From the NCBI GenBank assembly GCA_038049695.1, contig CP142451.1, positions 10,414,001 through 10,478,000 of the forward strand: 64,000 nucleotides of DNA, written 5' to 3'. The notes below the pieces were generated by a model that worked only from the letters and a program-made list of their open reading frames with translations, searched no databases and was not told where the DNA came from. Below, piece after piece: positions 12,655-25,700 of the stretch (within the stretch, counting starts at the first letter, position 1; every line of letters starts with the position of its first letter). The stretch is from Cinnamomum chago. Taxonomy: Eukaryota > Streptophyta > Magnoliopsida > Laurales > Lauraceae. The translations under genes and the position numbers were made by a program.

Positions 12655-12925
12655 ACCTGACCTGAACTTGATCCAAATTGCTGAAAAGAGGCTTAATCAG
12701 AACCAGGCCTGCTTCTGAATTGAGTTCTAGGTTGGGTCAACCTGGAAGTGACTCAGAACTGAACTACAATCTGAATATCACTGTAGAATGGACCTGAACC
12801 TGATCCAAATTGCTACAAAGAGGCTTAATTGGGACCGGACCTGCTTCTGAATTGGGTTCTAGGTTGGGTCGACCTGGAAGTGACTTTGAACTGACCTACG
12901 ATCTGAATAAAACTGGTAGAATGGA
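12655..12925. repeat. two-copy tandem repeat, period 132 bp
   Basis: A unit rich in GACCTGAAC and GGGTCAACCTGG words appears twice, for example CTGCTTCTGAATTG at 12709 and 12841, with about one change per ten bases by eye. It lies inside the non-autonomous LTR element and is non-coding. Confidence 0.8.
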
Positions 12926-14221
12926 CAGGTCAGACCAAACTGAACTGACCTTATTGTGGCCTGAACACAATCTCAAAAGCCTTTTTGTTGCTCATCTTAG
13001 AAATTGATAGCTTGTACTGCTTGGGAAACAAAACTGAATACAAAACAAGCCTTAAATGGCTTCTTCAATCTCTCTTGTCGTGTGGTTGCTCCATGCTACA
13101 CAGAACACTCTGGTTTTGTTGCACGGCAAGTAAAACTTGATTTGAGAAAAGGTAGAGAAGGGATGACACAGGAACTGAGCCTTCTTGGAGACTTCATGAG
13201 AGAGATGTTGCAATGCAAGAAGCAAGACCAGAACAAGCAAGTGTATCTGGTCTTCTTAGGTTCCAATCGAAGAACAAACAAACAAACAGAAAACCTAATG
13301 GTCATTTTTCCTGGCTTCAGGCAAACTGTAATTAGAGTAATCTTCCTCTTCATATGCCCATAATAGAGAATCGCCAAACAGAAATCTTCCTCCTTTTGCT
13401 CGTACCTTTTGGACTTTCGACAATAAGTGAGCAATGCATTAGGCACTTCGAATCCTTCAGCAAGATCTGACCATCAAGGGTTGTCGACATGGTGTTGGAG
13501 AACGAATCGGAACAAGGAGAGAAGGAAACCTCTGATTCTCTCTTTCCCAGACTGTTGGAATGAACTGCGACATGCTACAGAACTGCCAAAAAAAAAAAAA
13601 AGGGCCATCTACAACTGCTACATCTCTACAATAGATCTGGAACAAAGACGATGAAGACTGAGAAGATGGGGAATGGGGAATGGGGAATTTAGACATTGAA
13701 AGAGAGTGAATCTTTTGTGCCCTAAGATTTGAAGAAAAACCTAGAAATCTCTTATGCAAATTGATACCATGAACAGCAAACATATTGCTTGGGGAAAATT
13801 TGAAGGTGAGTGGAAGCCTCTCAAATGGGAGGTAGAGGTCCTCACTTCTGCTGCTTCGACCCTCTTTCTGTTTCCTTGGGACAAATGAAGTGATAATCGG
13901 TTTCTATGAATGAACAATAAGGGAAGAAAGAGAAAAACTAAGCCTAATCCTGAACACCCATGACCTAACTCACGAACAAAAGAAGAGGAAAGAAACATAT
14001 AAGCCCTAAAACCTAACCTTAAACCCAAGCTATGATACCAGGTTAAAATTTTAGGACCACATCTTGACTGAATGATTTTATCTATATTATTGTGAATTGC
14101 CAACGACTATTTATAAAGTACAACCAAAGATGTTTTCTCAAACTAGGGAACCTAATCATGACCAAACTAGGAAACCTAATCCAAACCCTTTCTACAATAA
14201 CTTAAATTTAAACTAATCACA

Positions 14222-15811
14222 ATTTAAAAAACTTACTGTCCCCACTGAACAAAGTTAAAAATAAACCCAACTGTTTTTCCACAAGCACATTTAACATTAT
14301 GATTTTTCAATTTATTTTTGTGGTGACAAGCATTCAAATGTAATACACAGACTCAAACACCTTCAGTGTCAGTTCAAGCACACAATAATGTTATAAGAAA
14401 TATTGAAAGGGAGCTTCATCATGAAGAACTTTTGTTGGTGAACAATTTGTGGGGTTGCGTGCGGTTGAAATATCTATAATCAGGCCAAAATTTTGTTAGA
14501 ACATTATTCCTAGTCCAACTAACAGAGCTCGAGTGACCTCAACTCCTCAAGTATGTCTCAATTTTCTACAAGTTTGCTTTTATAAATGAGGATTTATCTC
14601 ATTAGCTTGCAAATATGACAACAATCTCCCAAGACAAATACTCCTTCCCATTGTCACTTCATAAGATTTGAGTGTTAGTATTAAACTGATCATAAACCAC
14701 CTCATGAAAAAAAAAAATTTAACATCAGCATAAACTTCATCTTTACTCTCAACAAGTATATCAAGTTTTTTTTTTTCTTTTCTTATATTTTACTTCTTTA
14801 CACTTAGGAAGTAATGGTAAACAAGGCCCTGCGTACTTCAATCCAATAACTGTTCACCTAACGGGAGAATCTCTACCAGGGCATCATATGTGGGCTCAGT
14901 GTATGTCCAAGTCCAAGTCATAAAAAGGCATCTTCAATGAATGAAACAGTATATTGAAAGCCATAGGAGGGAAACACACATTACTTTGAACAAACACTTA
15001 CATCTAGGTTTCCTCGTGAGTCTATGGCCATGGCAATGGTCCTGTGCAAATTGCATTGCACAACTTCTTTGTGCAAGAAGTTTTGCTCGACAGACTAATG
15101 ATTCATGATAGTCAAGGGGATGGGAGGGATGCACAAGTCCTAGGACGGGTTAGGGAAGGTTAAAAACATCATTTTGATCAGATCAGGACAGCTATCGATT
15201 TTATGGCCCAAAAGACCTAATCTAAAAGGAGGGTGGCTCAATCCAACAGCTTGTGTAACGCCAACCAAGATTAAATGATATTTTCACATTTCTTTTGAAC
15301 GGCAAATGGTGATCATATTGTACTCATTTCACTTTTTTTTTAAAGTACTGTTTGCATAAAGATTATGCATGCAACTGTTCATATATTTCATGGAGCTCTC
15401 TTGTTACTTGTTGCTAGTAATCATTACCTAGACTAATGCATAGCTCATCTAATGGCCTAATACCATAGTATCGAGTCTTCTAATCGACAAAATGATGATT
15501 CTCTGTATCTACCTTAGCTGAAGCTTACCAAACACCCTACTATTAACAATACTAGAGCAAATGGGGAAAATGTAAAATTTACAAGCTTTACAATCCATAA
15601 AAGGTAAATATCTAAGACAACATAAAATGGAAATCAGATTAGATTGGATAAAAGAACTTCATTAAAAAAAAGTAGCATATTACAAGCTTAAACGGCTATC
15701 AAGTATTTTATCTTGAAGTTATAAACACAGGATACCTTCTTGGACTATCTAGTAGTGGTCAAGCCAGACATTTGGCATTAAGCGTTGCATGGAGGCAAAC
15801 ATGAAGGTAGA
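14222..15811. other. intergenic, downstream of the F-box gene
   Basis: No supported gene. The part nearest 15,811 should contain the 3' UTR of the minus-strand F-box gene. No polyadenylation signal was assigned. Confidence 0.5.
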
Positions 15812-16918
15812 TCAAACAAGCACATCCAACCGAGGTTCCATAGCATGCCCAAACCAAGATTGCTTGCACAAGGAACTCCCAAGTGGGCAGGGAGGCAGCC
15901 ACCACCACCTCTTCTCCGACAAATCATACATGAGAATGTTTATGTGAGGCAATGTGCTTTTGCAGAAGCAAAGTTTACCCCCACGATCGACAGTGAAAAA
16001 ATGATTAAGGTTCCCATGACTAAACAGTCTAAACTTATAGAACAGATGATCAGGCATGAAGCAAACAGGATGCCATTGCCTCTCAACTCGGTCCAACTCC
16101 CAAATACCAATTCTCTTTATAACCCCAAACTCCTCTATTCCCCCAACCAAAATCAACATCCCGCGATGCACTAAAATATGAGAACAGACAACAGAAGGCA
16201 TCATCACATTCACTACACTCCATGTCCCACAATTCAAATCAAATTCCAAGAGATTATCTGGACTGTGACTCAAACAATACAAGAAGCCATCCAAATGAGT
16301 GGCATTCCCCAGCATGGCAAAACGCCCATCAAACTCGCCCTTTGCTTCCCATGTTTTGGTTATAGAATCATACACCTGAGAATAAACTTTATCTGTAACA
16401 CTAACTGCAACAATCTTGTAAGAAGAATCCAATTCAACCAAAGCAATGGTGTAAGACCAGATTAAAGGCAACATCGGAGGCAGTCTTTGGAAAGTTCTTG
16501 TGAAGAGATTTGAAACGAAGAAGGACCCTTTACTGTCTTCTGCCAATACAAGACTGCCATCCGAAACTAGAGTCCGGCGAATGTTGCAGGAAGTGCTTGG
16601 GGATGAAGATGAGATATGGGTCAGGGAAATTGCAAACCACTTGTCTTCCATTGGATTGTAAGCAGCAGCAATGTTTCTATGAATGAAATCGGCAAAAAGG
16701 ACAAAGTAGATGTCTTGGTGATTTACCTTCTTGTAAACTGCTAAGAAGGACTGAGAATTGATGATAGATCTCCAAGTCTTGCAAATGATTTTCATCCTTA
16801 CCAGGGTCAAAATCGGCAGGCATGAGAGGATGTTTTCCCAAATGTGATACGGGAGAAGCTCCCACGAAGCAAAACCCATGACGGATTTCTGCATTTCATT
16901 CAAATGCTCCTTCTCCAT
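15812..16918 (-). CDS. F-box/kelch-like protein, intronless
   Basis: Likely the substrate-recognition subunit of an SCF (SKP1-cullin-F-box) ubiquitin ligase. From the chosen ATG at 16918 the protein is 368 aa. An F-box starts at about residue 22 (LPYHIWENILSCLPI, then CKTWRSIINSQSFL). The C-terminal part carries kelch-like, Trp-ending strands: YNPMEDKWFAI, YDSITKTWEA, LEFDLNCGTWSVV, ILVGGIEEFG, WELDRVERQWHPV and YDLSEKRWWWLPP. The repeats are irregular, as is usual in plant F-box/kelch families of about 350-400 aa. I chose this start because the F-box normally lies near the N-terminus. The frame is open for 100 more codons upstream, to an ATG at 17218, so a longer protein is possible. The substrate is unknown and I do not assign a gene name. 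Confidence 0.85.
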   Translation of the reverse strand: MEKEHLNEMQKSVMGFASWELLPYHIWENILSCLPILTLVRMKIICKTWRSIINSQSFLAVYKKVNHQDIYFVLFADFIHRNIAAAYNPMEDKWFAISLTHISSSSPSTSCNIRRTLVSDGSLVLAEDSKGSFFVSNLFTRTFQRLPPMLPLIWSYTIALVELDSSYKIVAVSVTDKVYSQVYDSITKTWEAKGEFDGRFAMLGNATHLDGFLYCLSHSPDNLLEFDLNCGTWSVVNVMMPSVVCSHILVHRGMLILVGGIEEFGVIKRIGIWELDRVERQWHPVCFMPDHLFYKFRLFSHGNLNHFFTVDRGGKLCFCKSTLPHINILMYDLSEKRWWWLPPCPLGSSLCKQSWFGHAMEPRLDVLV

Positions 16919-16929
16919 TGGAATTTCTC

Positions 16930-17275
16930 CTTTGACGTATTGGAGAAGAACCCAGATGTGGATTGGTGGTGATTGAGACGAATTTTGATGATATTTCAAG
17001 AGCCGACGACAGAAGGAGAAAGGATTGAAGGGTTTCTCAATGACCCAGATTGGATTTCTCCAAAAACTGCTCGTTTTCGATCGAATCCTTAGTCCCTTGG
17101 CGTAATGGAGAAGAACCCAAATGGGAACCGGTGATTGGAAGTGATTAAAGATGTTTTTGATTACCCAAAACCAAGAAATGAATCGACTAATTTGATGGTT
17201 TTTCAAAAGAAGCAGCAATAAACAGAAAGGACTGAAGGATTTCTCAACAACCCCATATGAAAATCGATTAGAAAC
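16930..17275. repeat. diverged direct duplication upstream of the F-box start
   Basis: Two related segments, about 16930-17060 and 17098-17260, share TGGAGAAGAACCCA (16940, 17107) and GGGTTTCTCAA or GGATTTCTCAA blocks. The second has extra bases in its middle. Both fall in the open frame that extends the F-box gene upstream, and both encode an IWVLL-Q/H-Y-V/A-KG motif in the same frame. Either a duplicated 5' leader or a repeated N-terminal extension. Confidence 0.65.
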
Positions 17276-19682
17276 TTAGAAGAAAGAAGATTTCTTCGAA
17301 ACCCAGATAGAAATAAACGAAAAAACGAGAAGATTGAATATATCTTGAAGGTAATAGATTGAAGAGCTTTTCACGAATTTACATGGATTGGGCGAGGCAT
17401 CGGAATGGAAGAGACTTCAGTTTGTGGCTTTGGGGGAAAATATCAGCACTTCCTTGAATGGATCTTCCGTCTTCGTCACGGGAACCAGGACATGGAAGGA
17501 TACAGGAATCGACACGGGATTGATGCTCCAGGGACCATTTGTCATTTAAATGAGGAGAATTTTCTAAAAAACCCTCATGTTTTTCTTTCAGTTTCAGAAA
17601 AGAATTAGCAAAATAACCCGCTAGGGTTAAATAATTGTATATTGATATTGTGTCGTGCGGTGATTAGGTTAGTTTTTTTTTTCAGCAGTAAAAGAAGATT
17701 ATGAGTCCAAATCTTATAAGGCTTGATGGAAAAAAAAAAAAAAAAGAGTCAAATTTGAATTCAAAACGCTCGGGTTTAATGTATTATAATAGAAAAACTC
17801 AATTCTTTTAAAATAGAATCATTCAATGAAATAAGATATCAAAATTAAATTCAAAATCCCCGACTTTTATATATTCTAATAGAAAAAAACTCAATTGTAT
17901 TAAAATAGAATCAAAGTTTTCCAATGCCCACTCAATTGCATCAAAAGGAAAGAAGATACCCAGAGAAAACAGTCTATTGGGCGAGCTGATTTCACTTAGA
18001 AAGGATCCGATTGAAATATCAATGGAAAACTTAAACCTATTTTGGAAAGATTGAGTTTTACTGTCCTTTTTTGAGAATTGGGAAAAACATAGGGGTTTTT
18101 TTGAAGATTTTCGTTTATATAATCAGAGATTAATACCGCCAGTATTACAGAAAAAGCCCTAGTTTGGTGCTTTGGGTACACCAAGGTTAGGAATTAAGGT
18201 GGGCCAAACCATGTTGATTGGGGCTCCTGGACCAAAATTGAGCTAGCCATAAGCCATATTTGTGGGCTGCCCCCATCCAACTCTACCAGACAAAACATGG
18301 ACCTCTGAAGTTTGTTCAAATTCAGTTTTATAGAAAGTTTTTACTGTCTGATAGAAGCAGAGGAATGATCAACTATCCATTAATTAGCCTTTTATCTAAT
18401 GACTATTTTTTAAAAAAATATTATTGATTTTTCAGTAAATGACAAATTTACAATGTTTCTTCTAGTTCTATATAGATCATGTAGGCATAAGAAAATACAT
18501 GTTTTCCATATCTAATCAAAGTGGGAGAAATTTTGGACTCATTCCTTCTTCTTTGCCCCCTTCTCTCTCCTTTTGTATTCCAGATCTTGCTTTGACAGCT
18601 GAAGGTTGTGGGCTGAGTAGGATGGTGAGAGATGGCAAGGAAAGAGCAAATGGAAACATGAAGAGCTTCCATCCCCCACATTTGAACCTCCCTCATTTAC
18701 ATGCAAAGCAAACCGCTCATAAAAAAATAAAAAAAATTATTGTCCCCATTCTAACACACCCTTGTGATATGTGACTAGAGGAAATCTGCATCATCTGCTT
18801 CTGGATTGCTTCATAGCACCCGCCCATAACCATAGCGAAGTGGAGCATGCACAAGAATAGCTCATGCAATTCTGAATTGATACATATGGAAAGCCCAGTA
18901 CAAAAGAGACCTAATTGTTTGATGACTATCACCTTACCACATGTCATGACTCCCACAGCTTTATGGCTGCTGAGCAGAACTTTACTGCTGCAAACCCACT
19001 TGGTATAAGGTTGAAGCTACAACTCTCATCCCATGGATGCCCCCAACCACTAGCGCCTCTACTTTGCATAAAAGAATAGGTTGTATTTTTTGTATAATAA
19101 GGGACCATATGGTTGCAGCTTATTTATTCTGATAACATTCGTTTGCTGACCCAATCCTGGCAGACCTCTTGACATTGGCATTATGTTTTGTGTTCAAATG
19201 CAACAGGTTTCAATTCATATTGAAAGCAGCTCACCCATGAAGGGATCTGATTGATGATCATTTGATGGAGGTAACTGCAAAAGTTATTAGTAAATTTCGC
19301 AGTCGCCATTTCATTTGACAATTTTGGAAGGAGGAATCCTCCTCTACTGTCAATTTTCTTGGAACAATTGCACACCCCACACGCACGCCAAACAGCCAAA
19401 TACAGGTGATTGTTAAATACCAACCCCTTGCTTATGATGGACTAGTATGGGCAAGAAAGAACCTGCCCTTCGATTTTATTGGGAAAAACGAAACACTAGC
19501 TTCTTTTTTGTAAAAAAAAAACACTATGGTATCGCACAGTCAAGAAATGACCTGCTATGTGACATTAGAATAAATTAGATGTGATTTTTCAAATAAATAG
19601 GACAAGTTATCATGTATTTGAGTACTAACATGCTAGCTTACTCATAAATGTACATCACCTGAAAATTGTAACCAAACGGGCC
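17276..19682. other. intergenic between the F-box gene and the fucosyltransferase gene
   Basis: The first few hundred bases are the presumed promoter of the minus-strand F-box gene. The rest is AT-rich and without a recognisable gene. Frames at 18448-18956 overlap on opposite strands and match nothing I know. Confidence 0.5.
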
Positions 19683-22600
19683 TTATAGTGCTCTTGCATT
19701 CCTCCCTCCTTTTCTGCTAACAATCTCACACAACCGGCATGGCAACGTGTCAAGGCTTGCAGCACGTGTCTTGCAATAATTACCTAACACACCGCACCTC
19801 CTCCATGCATGATACTCTGAATAGGCAATGGGGTCGTTTGCGAGAGCCTTAACATATGATGCCAGCTCCTCCAAAGAGCTGAACTTAGACCCATCTATTA
19901 TAGAGTTTGGAGGGACAAAGTCCCACACATTTGGTGCTCCAAAGTATATAGGGACAGCACCGGCATCTAAAGCATAAAAGAGCTTCTCCGTGACATAGCT
20001 CTCTGTAACAGTGTTCTCAATGGCCAGGACAAACTTATAATGAGACATGGCACAATGTAGGTGGTCCCACCAGTCTGTCATTGAGTTGGCATGGTTGGTG
20101 CACTCTGGATAAAACTCAAGAGCCATATCCATGCCCCCTACATTGTTCAAGCACTTACCAAACGAGTGGTGAGGAAGCAGGGACAGAAGCTTCTTGGCAA
20201 GCTGATTTCTGTGAGCAAGACACCTCGAGGATGACCAGTAAACAAGGGTCTCCTGGAAAGCAATTGGGACAAAATCAAGATCTAAATAAACTAGAACCTA
20301 GAAGGATGACATAACAGGTCAACTTGCATGATTTTGAAGAGCCATGAGCCAAGGCCTTACTGGATAATAACAATAACAAAAGTAATAGTAACATCACCAC
20401 TCAACCAAGGCATGGTTGGCGAAATGCCAAATCAAAGGATATGATACATTGATATGCATCTGTTTAGGATGCTTTAGAATAAGATAAGATCCAATATTGT
20501 AATCATCTAACATTCAGAAAATGGTATTTATAACCCCAGAATGGTAAAATTTCTTGATTTGTTGATCAATCGGAAACCGACTGATCTACCACCTCATGAA
20601 TGGATTAGCAGTGGAGAAATTGAAGTGAGTAGCTCAATCAAATTATTCAGTATCCACCTTTAGACCTTTGCTCCAAAAAACTTCTCAACTGCTCAAACAT
20701 AGGTGACAGATATGATAATCTGAAGCTTTTGACTAAAGGCTATTGCCCAGCCCAGAAGATACAAAATGGATGTTCCACATCAATCCAAATCAACTAAGAT
20801 AACCTCATGGATGGATTAGCTGTAAAAAATCTCAGTGAGGAGCTCAATCGAACAGTTGAATCCCAACTTCTCTAGACCTTTGCTTCAAAGTTGTTTCAAC
20901 TGCAATATGATAGCTGTAACCTATTAACTTAAGGCTATTGCGACAAAAGCCCATCGCACAATCAGTATTGCAACCTCAAAGGTTGCGGGTTCAAGTCATC
21001 TTACCAATCAAAGGGATAAAAAAGATGAACTTTAGGCTATTTGCTCAGCCCCGAAGATAGACTGGATGGTGGTCCAGATCCATCACCAAAGTGCACCATT
21101 CAAAAGTCATCAGGGTTAATACCATTTAGGAAATGACACTCAACTTTTAATCTTTTCTCTTAAAAGGACCTGTTTAATGCTCTGCCAGAATACGACAATC
21201 CATATGCATGCACAAGGTTTTTGCCATATAAATATATGATCTGTCCAAATTGTGGGCTCCACTCTAGATATTGGAAGACCAAAAAAAAAAAAGAAAAGGA
21301 GAGATGCAAATAGTCCCTGTGAGCATATAAAATGCGTCATCACATTAAGAATATCAAGTTTTATTTTGAATTCATATTTAAGTCCATTCAATTTGTAAAT
21401 AATTCAAGTATACTCTTGCTCATTGAGAAAAGGTCAAGGCATCCTGGTTATTTCACAAAACACAATCAGAAACTTACGTTATTCTTCTTTGTTGATACAT
21501 GATAGTTTCTGTTGTTGTGGAAGAGGCCTCCAGCATAAGTCGATTGAACATCGTCATTGGCATGATAACTGATAAAAAGATCCTCCATGCCTGACCGTTT
21601 CCGACCAGCCTCAAGATCCATGTACACTCGTAGCGGATCTCCTTTGTGCCTCTGTCAATAGAACTCTGATAAGTAGCTGAAAAAGTTATATGAAACTGCA
21701 AGACGGATATAACCAACAAGAAGTAATTGGCTCGCTTGGCAAGGTATAAACAAATTCAAGATGAGTATTTTTTTTTTTTAACATCAGTAGAATACCATCA
21801 TAAGGCCACATAAAAGACATGTCCATAAACATGGAAGCGCATCGAGATAGAAAGGATGCCAAGAGCACAAATAGCTAATTCATTAGGGAAAAGGCTGAAC
21901 ATATGACTTAGGGTTTGACCACTTGATTTCTTCTCTAAGTTGTTTGAACCCAATTTGAGAAATTGAAAGCATGAATATAAATTTCAGTTTCAGTTGCATC
22001 ATATAAATTTGTAAAAGGGAAATTCACAAGGTAGCCAAATGTTTAAGAAAGGAAGGACGTGTATAGACTCAAGTTTGCAAAATAACGAGACAGAAGAATG
22101 GAAGAAAATCAATGAACAGCTCAAAAAAAAAAATCTTGCCCTCCCACATATCACTCCATTCTTCAACTTGCTGACACCTTTACCAAAGCTCACTATCAAG
22201 CACTTCTTCACAAGTTGACGCCTTTTTATATGCGTCTATCCGAGGGATGTGAAAAATTAACATAATTTTGTACACTACTGAAAAGTACTATGCTGAGTTT
22301 TGGGGACCACATTTTCAAAAGTGATATGTAACCAGATATGATTGAAATTTAACTAGGATTGGATTACAATGTAGCCAAGGGGGGCTGTAGTCATCAGATA
22401 GATGGAGACATGGGGTAGAGTGTATAAAGAAGGGAAAGAAAAACTATGTAAATGGGATAGTTGACTCTTGAATCACCTAAATCTTGTTCCTTCCTCTTCT
22501 CTTCTTACTCATACATCTCTGAAGCTATCATGGTATTACCGCACAATCTGTTCTTCGGTTTCTTGTGTCTGTGCATCTGACCATTACTGTGCATTGGTTT

Positions 22601-22733
22601 GGTTTGATGGAATGGCCCATCTAAACATTATCTAAACTAGCATCTGGAGGCTGATTCCAACAACCTGCTTTTGGTATTCATATTCTCTTTGATGGAAAGT
22701 TAAGTAGAATCATTATCTTCCAAGTTTAGAAGG

Positions 22734-22798
<65 letters not shown>

Positions 22799-25700
22799 AC
22801 TTTCATCCGTGCACACACACCTTCTTTTCCCTTCATCCTTCGTATCTGCCCTTCAAATCTTAGGAGCATGGCTGATTTTATTGTCAATCCTGGGCCTCCA
22901 GGCCCAATATAGCAGGCCCATTTATATACTAGTTAGTTGTTAGCTATTAGTATGGATCTAAATCCAGGTGTAACTAATGGATAAGCACTGTTAGAATGTA
23001 ATCAGGGATTAAACCCTTTTAAATATAGATCTCAGTCGACGATGGAAGGAGAACATTCATCTCCACTTTATCTCTCTCTCTCATGTCTGTATCACTTCTG
23101 TTTGCAATAACATGGTATCAGAGCTTGGTCAAATCATCTGTGATCTTCTCCTAAGTCATCTTCCAAGCATAGGAAGCCAGTCTGTGATCATCTGTGATCA
23201 TTCTCTTCAGCCGGATCATCTCTGATCATCTCAGATCAGGCGTGGCCCACCTATGATCATCACCATCACATCAGCGGACTACTCCCATCTTGGTCGACTG
23301 GAGTTTCCTGGATTTCTAAAGAATTTTTCCTGATTTATTGATCATCAGAGGTAGGTTTTCTACCAATCTTTTGTGAAAATTCATTTTTTTCACTAGTTTT
23401 CATCTCTGCCGTCCAAAATCCTGGATATAGATTTGATCTGCATGCGACCACTTCCAGTAGTTGCATAAATCTACTCTCTTTTCATCCCCACACTCTGATC
23501 TGTGTCAAGATCATCACGTGGGGCCCACGAGTGGAATTACCTGCTGTCGACAGGGACGTTTGGGACTATTTTGTTGCTGTGCACTGTTTACACTACTGTT
23601 TGCTGTTTGCTGTTCTCTACTACTTCCTCTCTGCTGCTGGTTGCTATTTCTTGCTGCTGTTTATTACTGCTGTCCTTTTCCTCTCTACTGCTGCTTGCTG
23701 GATTTGTTCCGTTTGCTGTTTACTGCTGCTATCACTGATTGCTGTTCTCCACTGCCTTCTGTTCTGCTATCATGGATAAACCTGAAAAATCAGAACTCTC
23801 TATTGTTCGATTTAATGGCAAAAACTATGTGTCTTGGGCATTTCAATTCCAGTTATACCTTGAGGGAAAGGAACTGTGGGCCCATATTGACGGATCTGAA
23901 CCAATCCCTACTGATGATGCCAAGAAAATTCTTTCTTGGAAAACTAAAGATGCAAAGATAAAATCTTGGATTCTTTCTTCTGTAGAACCAAATTTTATTT
24001 TATATCTACGACCATGCAAAACCTCAAAGGAAATGTGGGAATATCTGAAAAAGGTCTATTATCAAAATCATGCTGCTCGTCAATTTCAACTGCAAATTAC
24101 TCCCAAGGCACGCTTTCCATCCAGGATTATTACTCCGGATTTCTAATCCTCTGGTCAGAATATGATGAAATCAAGTTTGCTACTGTCTCTGAAGCGCTGC
24201 TCCCTGAGTTACTTTCTTTACAACAAAACAGTCATCAGGACCAATTGCTCATGAAACTGCGCCCTGAATATGAGACAGTGAGATCCAACTTGATGAGCCG
24301 CGCTTCTCTTCCCAACGTAGATGACTGTCTTCAAGAACTTCTACGAGAAGAACAACGCCTTGTTACCAAAATTGCCATTGAACAACAGAGCAACACTGTC
24401 CCTCCGCTTGCCTATGCTGCTAAAACCAGGCCACCTCCTCGGGACATCAGTAAAGTACAGTGTTACAACTGTCAAAAATATGGCCATTATGCAAATCAAT
24501 GCAAGCTGAAAATCTGCAAATATTGTAAGGCCGCTGGTCATGGTATTGAAGAGTGTCGGAAGAAGGCTCGCAATTCTGCGCCTCGTCCCTATGTGCAGTC
24601 AGCTCCAAGTGCTTACTCGGCTACCACCCCACAATATGCATCTTCTGAATTCAGTGGTTCACTGCCGTTTGATTCCACATCACAGCCTGGTTCCTCATCA
24701 CAAACACAGTCACCAGCTCCAATTACTCCGGCTATGGTAAATCAGATGATTATCAATGCCCTGTCCTCTATGAACATTTCAGGTACTGGTTCGTCCATTT
24801 CTAATACATGGTATTTAGATTCTGGAGCTAGTAATCACATGACCTCCTCACCCACCAAACTCCATCATGTTACTCCCTACACTGGCACTCTATCTGTTCA
24901 AGCTGCCAATGGAGACCACCTTCCCATCATCTCTGTGGGTGATGCCCCTGGCCCTTTTCCATTAAAAAATGTTTTGTGTCCCCTCATCTTACTACCAATT
25001 TGATTTCTGTTGGTCAATTAGTTGAGAATAATTGCAATGTCTCCTTTTCTTCTTCTGGTTGTGTTGTGCAGGACCAGGAGTCGGGGGCAGTGATCGCGAG
25101 GGGGCCTAAACGTGGCAGACTTTTTACTTTACCAGTATCTCCATTTATTCAAAATAAACCTTGGCATCAGTTGTTTTGTTTTTTACTTCCTAATAATTCT
25201 CGGTTATGGCATAATAGACTTGGTCATCCGAATGCTGCTACGTTGTCCACTTTGTTTCAAACTGGATTATTAAATAAACCTCTTGATTCTGTTTCATTTG
25301 AGTGTGATGCTTGTAAATTAGGTAAAAGTAAAACTTTACCTTTTTCTAACTCTACAACTCGGAGCCATGCATGTTTTGACTTAATCCACAGTGATGTTTG
25401 GGGCATTGCTCCTACCATTTCTCATGGTCATTTCAAATACTTTGTTACATTTATTGATGATTACAGCAGGTTTACTTGGGTTTATTTGTTACATTCTAAA
25501 TCTGAAGTTCTTAATGCATTTAAAATTTTTCTTAGCTATGTTGATACCCAATTTTCCAAATGCATTAAAACTTTGCGCTCAGATTCAGGGGGGGAGTATG
25601 TCTCTACTGATTTCCAGTCTTTCCTCAAAAGTCGAGGAATTATATCTCAACGTACTTGTCCTTATACTCCTCAACAAAATGGAGTCGCAGAACGGAAAAA

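Larger units (their letters stand above)
11446..14221 (-). mobile_element. old non-autonomous LTR element with degenerate LTRs
   Basis: Two diverged direct copies of a roughly 175-bp sequence flank about 2.1 kb: left at 11446-11480 plus 11758-11906, right at 14044-14221. Both contain a TTATAAA step and share the phrase TGTGAATTGCCAA. On the minus strand the inner edge of the right copy is followed within 2 bases by TGGTATCATAGC (14031-14042). This is one base off the usual plant primer-binding site complementary to initiator tRNA-Met. The interior has no gag or pol frame, so the element would depend on others (TRIM or LARD class). LTR divergence of roughly a fifth by eye implies age. The ends lack a clean TG...CA, so borders are approximate. 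Confidence 0.5.

Noticed and set aside
15785-16174. Plus-strand frame of 129 codons
   Set aside because: It is the antisense shadow of the F-box coding sequence.
23461-23961. Overlapping Leu/Cys-rich frames in the copia leader
   Set aside because: They arise from a CTG/TTG-rich low-complexity leader open in several frames at once; no signal-peptide or domain logic, and gag begins at 23772 in another context.
24090-25003. Programmed frameshifting between gag and pol
   Set aside because: There are two shifts, one in mid-gag and one inside pol after the protease, at places where copia elements do not recode, and no slippery heptamer is evident. Mutation or sequencing error is simpler.
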